Shown: positions 7,129 to 10,557 of the stretch, in pieces
How the letters are laid out: the number at the start of each line of letters is the position of its first letter
Position numbering within the stretch: the first letter of the stretch is position 1
Assembly (NCBI GenBank): GCA_003455715.1
Contig: DMQJ01000153.1
Span: forward strand, 3,403-13,959
DNA: 10,557 nt
From: Acidimicrobiaceae bacterium
GTDB taxonomy: Bacteria > Actinomycetota > Acidimicrobiia > Acidimicrobiales > Ilumatobacteraceae
Direction: 5' to 3'
Position numbers and translations under genes: made by a program
The notes under the pieces: model-generated
Told to the model about the DNA's origin: nothing
Databases searched by the model: none
Seen by the model: only the letters and a program-made list of their open reading frames with translations

Positions 7129-7133
7129 AACTG

Positions 7134-8264
7134 ATGGCCGGTGCCCCACAGAATTACCTGGCCGTCATCAAGGTCATCGGCGTCGGTGGCGGCGGCGTCA
7201 ACGCCGTCAACCGCATGATCGATGCCGGTCTCAAAGGCGTCGAGTTCGTCGCCGTCAACACCGATGCCCAGGCGCTGCTCATGAGCGACGCCGACGTGAA
7301 GCTCGACATCGGCCGCGACCTCACTCGTGGGCTTGGCGCCGGCAGCGACCCTGAAGTGGGGCGCAACGCCGCTGAAGCTCACCGCGACGAGATCGAGGAG
7401 ATGATCAAGGGCGCCGACATGGTGTTCATCACCGCCGGCGAAGGTGGTGGCACCGGTACGGGTGCTGCTCCGGTCATCGCCGAGACCGCCCGCAGCATGG
7501 GTGCGCTCACCATCGGCGTGGTCACCCGCCCCTTCAGCTTCGAGGGTCGTCGGCGCGCCGTGCAGGCCGACGCAGGCGTGCAGCGGTTGAAGGAGAAGGT
7601 CGACACACTCATCGTCATCCCCAACGACCGACTGCTCACCGTGGCCAACGAGAAGACCAGCGTGCTCAACGCGTTCAAGATGGCCGACGAAGTGTTGCTG
7701 CAGGGTGTCAGCGGCATTACCAACCTCATCACCACCCCCGGCCTCATCAACACCGACTTCGCCGACGTCAAGATGGTGTTGTCGAGCGCTGGGTCGGCAT
7801 TGATGGGCATCGGTCAGGCGAGCGGCGAGAACCGTGCGGTCACCGCGGCCAAGGCCGCCATCAGCAGCCCACTGCTCGAGGCGGCCATCGATGGGGCCCG
7901 AGGCATCCTGCTCAATATCACCGGGCCGAGCAGCATGGGCCTGTTCGAGATGAACGCGGCTGCCGAGATCATCCATGGCGTCGCCCACCAAGACGCCAAC
8001 ATCATCTTCGGCACGGTCATCGACGACGAGATGGGCGACGAGGTGAAGGTCACGGTCATCGCCGCGGGCTTCGATCGCTGGGACGGCGGCGGCTCGGGCT
8101 CGAGCAGCACGTCGTCGGCCGCCGCGGGTGGCCGGCCGGCGATGAAGGTGGTGCAGGAGCCCAAGCCCACCACCTCGCTGAAGGACCTCTTCGCCGACGA
8201 TGCCGCCGACCCGCTCGATGTCGACGGCGACGACGACTTCGACGTGCCGTCCTTCCTGAAGTGA
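7134..8264 (+). CDS. ftsZ: Cell division GTPase FtsZ
   Basis: This 376-residue tubulin homologue polymerises with GTP into the cytokinetic ring. The GTP-binding face shows [10 protein letters not shown] at 16-25 and the tubulin signature GGGTGTG at 104-110. The synergy (T7) loop NTDFADV at 206-212 carries the two Asp residues that complete the GTPase site of the next subunit. The conserved core ends near 316. A short Gly/Ser/Ala linker with acidic end (about 317-366) leads to the C-terminal peptide DFDVPSFLK at 368-376, the docking site for SepF and other partners. The ATG is chosen for the strong GGAGG 8 bases upstream and because the conserved core begins within ten residues. The gene is probably transcribed from its own promoter as well as by read-through from ftsQ. 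Its stop overlaps pgeF by GTGA. Confidence 0.99.
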   Translation: MAGAPQNYLAVIKVIGVGGGGVNAVNRMIDAGLKGVEFVAVNTDAQALLMSDADVKLDIGRDLTRGLGAGSDPEVGRNAAEAHRDEIEEMIKGADMVFITAGEGGGTGTGAAPVIAETARSMGALTIGVVTRPFSFEGRRRAVQADAGVQRLKEKVDTLIVIPNDRLLTVANEKTSVLNAFKMADEVLLQGVSGITNLITTPGLINTDFADVKMVLSSAGSALMGIGQASGENRAVTAAKAAISSPLLEAAIDGARGILLNITGPSSMGLFEMNAAAEIIHGVAHQDANIIFGTVIDDEMGDEVKVTVIAAGFDRWDGGGSGSSSTSSAAAGGRPAMKVVQEPKPTTSLKDLFADDAADPLDVDGDDDFDVPSFLK

Positions 8265-8962
8265 GCGACGCGCCCCCACGTGGCCTGCGGGTCGCTGCGG
8301 GCGACGACAGCATCCTGGTGCGTTGCAGCACCCGAGCCGATGGTGATTTCTCGCTCGAAGCCCCATCGGTGGCGCGAGCGCATCGGCGTGCTGCGTTCCA
8401 GATGGGTGCCTGGAGCCAACTCGACGAGGTGCACGGCACCCGCGTACGGATGGTCTCCGAACCCGGCATGCACGACGGCAGCACGGGCGACGCCCTGGTA
8501 TGCACGGTTCGTGGAGCGGCCCTCGCCATCTGGGTGGGTGACTGTGCCCCGCTGGCGCTCGTCGCCGACGGTGGGGTGATCGGCGGGTGCCACGCGGGTT
8601 GGCGTGGCGCACTCGACGGGGTGGTGGAGAAAACGGTGGAGGCGATGCGCGCCGTGGGAGCAGCCGGACCGATCACGGCCTACCTTGGCCCGTGCATCCA
8701 TGGCTGCTGCTACGAGTTCGGCCCCGATCTGTTGGCTGGGTTCGTCGACCGGTTTGGTCCTCAGGTGGCAGCGTCGACCACATGGGGCACGCCGTCGCTG
8801 CACATGCCGTCGGTGATCGAGCAGGCCGCGGTCGAGGTGGGCGTCGTTGTCGACCACTCGCTGTCGGAGTGCACGGCGTGCCACCCGGATCGCCGCTTCT
8901 CACATCGTCGGGGCGACACCGCCCGGCAGGTCGTCACCATCACTCGCACGGCGGCAGCATGA
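8261..8962 (+). CDS. pgeF: Peptidoglycan editing factor PgeF (YfiH/YlmD family)
   Basis: This 233-residue protein belongs to the multicopper-oxidase-like DUF152 family. The E. coli member removes L-Ser from UDP-MurNAc-L-Ser made by mistake by MurC; purine nucleoside activities have been reported for relatives such as LACC1. The metal-binding residues are present: His in DEVHGT (55-60), Cys in GDCAPLAL (93-100) and His in HAGWRG (111-116). [12 protein letters not shown] (143-154) and the C-terminal [15 protein letters not shown] (204-218) also match the family. The N-terminal part is shorter than usual: after the STR motif at 23-25 the usual Gly-Gly loop is reduced. The GTG start overlaps the ftsZ stop and no Shine-Dalgarno is visible, so it is probably translated by coupling. 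Its place after ftsZ is the standard actinobacterial one. Confidence 0.92.
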   Translation: MSDAPPRGLRVAAGDDSILVRCSTRADGDFSLEAPSVARAHRRAAFQMGAWSQLDEVHGTRVRMVSEPGMHDGSTGDALVCTVRGAALAIWVGDCAPLALVADGGVIGGCHAGWRGALDGVVEKTVEAMRAVGAAGPITAYLGPCIHGCCYEFGPDLLAGFVDRFGPQVAASTTWGTPSLHMPSVIEQAAVEVGVVVDHSLSECTACHPDRRFSHRRGDTARQVVTITRTAAA

Positions 8963-9660
8963 GCAGCGACCTCACGCCCGACGAGGTGTGCGACCCTGCG
9001 CTCGACCAGTTGGTGGCCGAGCGTTTGGAGGTGGTGCGCGAGCGGATCCGTCTCGCAGGGGGCATCGGGGTGGAGGTGCTGCCGGTCACCAAGACGTTTC
9101 CGCCAGCCGCGTGCTGGGCCGCCTTCCGAGCGGGTTGCTCGGCCGTGGGTGAGAACTATGCGCAGGAGGTCGTCGCCAAATTCGGCGCGCAGCGGTCGCT
9201 GCCCTTCGGTGTGCACTTCATCGGACAGTTGCAGACCAACAAGGTTCGTCTACTCGCCCCGCTGGTGACGTGCTACGAGACCATCGATCGCGAGTCGGTG
9301 CTCCGTGAGGTCGCCAAACGGGTTCCCGGAGCGGCGGTCCTGGTGCAGGTGAACACCTCGAGCGAGCCGGGTAAGGGTGGCTGCGCGATCGACCAGGTTC
9401 CGGAGTTGGTGGAGCGAGCCGTCGCTGCCGGCCTCAGGGTGCGCGGGCTCATGACGGTCGGTCCCACCGTCGGTGGCCCCGAGGACGCTCGCCCCGGTTT
9501 CCGCGCGGTGCGTGCACTGTGCGACTCCCTGTCGCTGGAGGTGTGCTCGATGGGAATGACGGCCGATCTCGACGTGGCGGTGCAGGAGGGTGCGACCGAA
9601 GTGCGGGTCGGGAGCGCGCTGTTCGGCGGGCGTCCGCCCGCAGCGCGCGCAGTGCGATAA
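8959..9660 (+). CDS. yggS: Pyridoxal phosphate homeostasis protein YggS/YlmE
   Basis: This 233-residue fold-type III PLP-binding protein has no known catalytic activity and buffers cellular pyridoxal 5'-phosphate. The PLP lysine is K45 in LPVTKTFPP (41-49). Other family blocks are GENYAQE at about 68-74, HFIGQLQTNK at about 92-101 and the C-terminal phosphate-binding block SMGMTADLDVAVQEG followed by TEVRVGSALFGGR. The ATG lies in the ATGA overlap with pgeF, with no clear ribosome binding site. The 20 or so residues before the conserved helix are typical for actinobacterial members. In B. subtilis and actinobacteria the gene is co-transcribed with sepF, but no direct part in division has been shown. 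The TAA stop is 23 bases before sepF. Confidence 0.95.
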   Translation: MSSDLTPDEVCDPALDQLVAERLEVVRERIRLAGGIGVEVLPVTKTFPPAACWAAFRAGCSAVGENYAQEVVAKFGAQRSLPFGVHFIGQLQTNKVRLLAPLVTCYETIDRESVLREVAKRVPGAAVLVQVNTSSEPGKGGCAIDQVPELVERAVAAGLRVRGLMTVGPTVGGPEDARPGFRAVRALCDSLSLEVCSMGMTADLDVAVQEGATEVRVGSALFGGRPPAARAVR

Positions 9661-9671
9661 CCTCAGTCGGC

Positions 9672-9676
9672 GGAGG
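9672..9676 (+). promoter_or_regulatory. Ribosome binding site of sepF
   Basis: GGAGG ends 7 bases before ATG 9684 but 13 before the in-frame ATG at 9690, so the first ATG is preferred. It gives the N-terminus MSMWKKAMDYLGLG, which fits the membrane-binding helix of SepF. Confidence 0.75.
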
Positions 9677-9683
9677 ACGCTTG

Positions 9684-10259
9684 ATGTCGATGTGGAAAAA
9701 GGCGATGGACTACCTGGGCCTCGGGCCCGACGATGCCTACGACGACTACGACCTCGCGCCCGAACCCGAGCGACCGGCGCGTCCGATGCGCCCACCGCGC
9801 GACGAATCCGTTCGTATGCCCCGCGCAATGCCGTCGGAGTACGAGCCCGAGCAGGTTCGCACCCAGCCGGCGCGCCCCACGTTCCCGAGCCGCGAGTCCG
9901 ACGTGGTGGTGCGTCGACCGGTGCCCGCTGGCGACGACAGCAGCGTGCAGCCCCGGCCCATCAACCCTCGCCCAGTCACCCCGGTACGGCCCGCACCGGC
10001 GCCCGTGGGTGAGCCGCACACCGTTCGCCCTCGGCGGTTCGATTCCGCGCAGGAAGTAGCCGACAAGTTCAAGGAAGGCCTGCCGGTCATCATGAACCTC
10101 GAGGCCGCCGACCGCGAGGTGTCGCGTCGCCTCATCGATTTCGCCAGTGGGCTGTGTTACGGCCTCGATGGCACGATGGAGAAGGTGGCGAGCGGGGTGT
10201 ACCTGCTGAAGCCTCCTGGTCGTAGCCACGGTTACGACGGTTCCGACTACGGCGCCTGA
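9684..10259 (+). CDS. sepF: Cell division protein SepF, membrane anchor of FtsZ
   Basis: This 191-residue protein has the three-part SepF layout. An N-terminal amphipathic helix (MSMWKKAMDYLGLG, 1-14) would bind the membrane. A Pro/Arg-rich and acidic disordered linker follows (about 15-112). The globular SepF domain (about 113-178) contains DKFKEGLPVIMNL (127-139), RRLIDFASGL (148-157), where the Gly region supports dimer contacts, and ASGVYLLKPPG (169-179). SepF binds the C-terminal peptide of FtsZ, and in bacteria without FtsA it is the essential anchor. No ftsA is present between ftsQ and ftsZ here, in line with that role. A ten-residue tail rich in Gly, Tyr and Asp follows the domain. 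The gene is 23 bases after yggS, in the same operon as ftsZ. Unlike in most actinobacteria, yggT does not follow. Confidence 0.94.
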   Translation: MSMWKKAMDYLGLGPDDAYDDYDLAPEPERPARPMRPPRDESVRMPRAMPSEYEPEQVRTQPARPTFPSRESDVVVRRPVPAGDDSSVQPRPINPRPVTPVRPAPAPVGEPHTVRPRRFDSAQEVADKFKEGLPVIMNLEAADREVSRRLIDFASGLCYGLDGTMEKVASGVYLLKPPGRSHGYDGSDYGA

Positions 10260-10271
10260 GTCCGAGTCGCC

Positions 10272-10293
10272 CGGTGGCCCTGCTTGGTCACCG
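10272..10293 (+). terminator. Hairpin after sepF, possible terminator
   Basis: CGGTGGCC (10272-10279) and GGTCACCG (10286-10293) form an 8-pair stem with one G-U pair and a 6-base loop, starting 13 bases after the sepF stop. No T run follows; the next bases are AAAA. It is therefore not a canonical intrinsic terminator. Hairpins without a U tract are common at actinobacterial gene ends, and this one separates the ftsZ operon from divIVA. Confidence 0.35.
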
Positions 10294-10306
10294 AAAACTG
10301 CCCGGG

Positions 10307-10335
10307 TGTGCAGCGGGGTCCGTCGCGCCTAACAT
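10307..10335 (+). promoter_or_regulatory. Possible divIVA promoter giving a leaderless transcript
   Basis: TAACAT (10330-10335) fits the TAnnnT -10 consensus, and a weak -35 candidate TGTGCA (10307-10312, three of six TTGACA positions) lies 17 bases upstream. Transcription would start about 7-9 bases after the -10 box, at or next to the A of ATG 10344. No Shine-Dalgarno is visible before that ATG, which fits leaderless initiation. Confidence 0.45.
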
Positions 10336-10343
10336 CGCCGGTC

Positions 10344-10557
10344 ATGGAAATGAGTCCGCAGACCATCCGTAGCACCGGCTTCCGCACCGTGAAGAAGGGC
10401 TACGACCCCGCCGAGGTCGATGCCTTCAAAGACCAGGTGGCCTCGGTGGTGGAGACCGCGCAGAACCAGGCCACGGCGATGGAAGCCCGTGCCCGAGCTG
10501 CCGTCGCCAAGCTGCAGGAGGTGTCGCAGCAGGTGGGGGTCGGTCGCGACGAACGCC
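10344..10557 (+). CDS. divIVA: DivIVA-domain protein, 3' end missing
   Basis: The first 71 residues are in the window and the frame stays open to its end. Residues 4-32 match the DivIVA N-terminal domain: SPQTIRSTGF, then GYDPAEVDAFKDQV, whose Gly-Tyr-Asp and Glu-Val-Asp-x-Phe are the diagnostic residues for membrane-curvature sensing and crossed coiled-coil formation. From about residue 33 the sequence is Ala/Gln/Glu-rich with heptad-like spacing, as expected for the coiled coil. In actinobacteria (Wag31) this protein marks cell poles and directs polar growth, and it normally sits just after sepF and yggT. Lys replaces the usual Leu after the conserved Phe. ATG 10344 is preferred over ATG 10350 because of its distance to the -10-like box; either would keep the whole domain. 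A DivIVA-domain paralogue cannot be excluded without the rest. Confidence 0.88.
   Translation, partial: MEMSPQTIRSTGFRTVKKGYDPAEVDAFKDQVASVVETAQNQATAMEARARAAVAKLQEVSQQVGVGRDER

Noticed and set aside
6909..7133. Open frame continuous with the 5' end of ftsZ
   Set aside because: It overlaps the ftsQ end and is not FtsZ-like. ATG 7134 has a strong Shine-Dalgarno and the conserved core starts at once.
7098..8612. 504-codon open frame on the - strand opposite ftsZ and pgeF
   Set aside because: Same reason: it is antisense to ftsZ, with His/Asp/Gly-rich composition and no recognisable motif.
1..10557. Accessory or defence system, mobile element, CRISPR or tRNA
   Set aside because: Every gene fits the standard actinobacterial division and cell wall cluster; no transposase, integrase, repeat array or tRNA-like fold was seen.

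Overview
This window is a core chromosomal division and cell wall (dcw) cluster. All genes lie on the + strand in the order 'murD (3' part) - ftsW - murG - murC - murB - ftsQ - ftsZ - pgeF - yggS - sepF - divIVA (5' part). The DNA is GC-rich with many GTG starts. There is no ftsA between ftsQ and ftsZ, and ftsZ is followed by pgeF/yggS/sepF/divIVA, which is the layout of Actinomycetota. Three points favour a deep-branching lineage such as Acidimicrobiia over a mycobacterium or Streptomyces: murB sits between murC and ftsQ, yggT is missing between sepF and divIVA, and several Mur-enzyme motifs differ from the usual ones. That placement is an inference from gene order and motifs, not a database result.

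Block 1 (1-7027) makes and flips on the cell wall precursors. MurC, MurB and MurD build UDP-MurNAc-peptide in the cytoplasm, and MurG turns lipid I into lipid II. FtsW is the septal SEDS glycosyltransferase and FtsQ the divisome scaffold. Every junction in this block (murD/ftsW, ftsW/murG, murG/murC, murC/murB, murB/ftsQ) is a 4-base ATGA or GTGA stop-start overlap, so the block is almost certainly one transcript with coupled translation.

The 106-base gap 7028-7133 is the main break inside the cluster. It holds a possible promoter and a strong Shine-Dalgarno site embedded in a small inverted repeat in front of ftsZ.

Block 2 (7134-10259) is ftsZ, pgeF, yggS and sepF. FtsZ forms the ring. SepF, in the absence of a local ftsA, is the expected membrane anchor for it. 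PgeF edits wrongly made UDP-MurNAc-L-Ser from MurC, and YggS keeps pyridoxal phosphate in balance. After an 84-base gap with a hairpin and a TAACAT -10-like box very close to the ATG, a DivIVA-domain gene begins and runs off the window.

I see no mobile element, CRISPR array, RNA gene or accessory island, and no new system. The observations most worth a second look are the roughly 207-residue cytoplasmic tail of FtsQ, which has a duplicated TIVI motif and a segment resembling the FtsZ C-terminal peptide; the altered acceptor-site motif of MurG; the dyad over the ftsZ ribosome binding site; the probable leaderless divIVA; and the absence of yggT.
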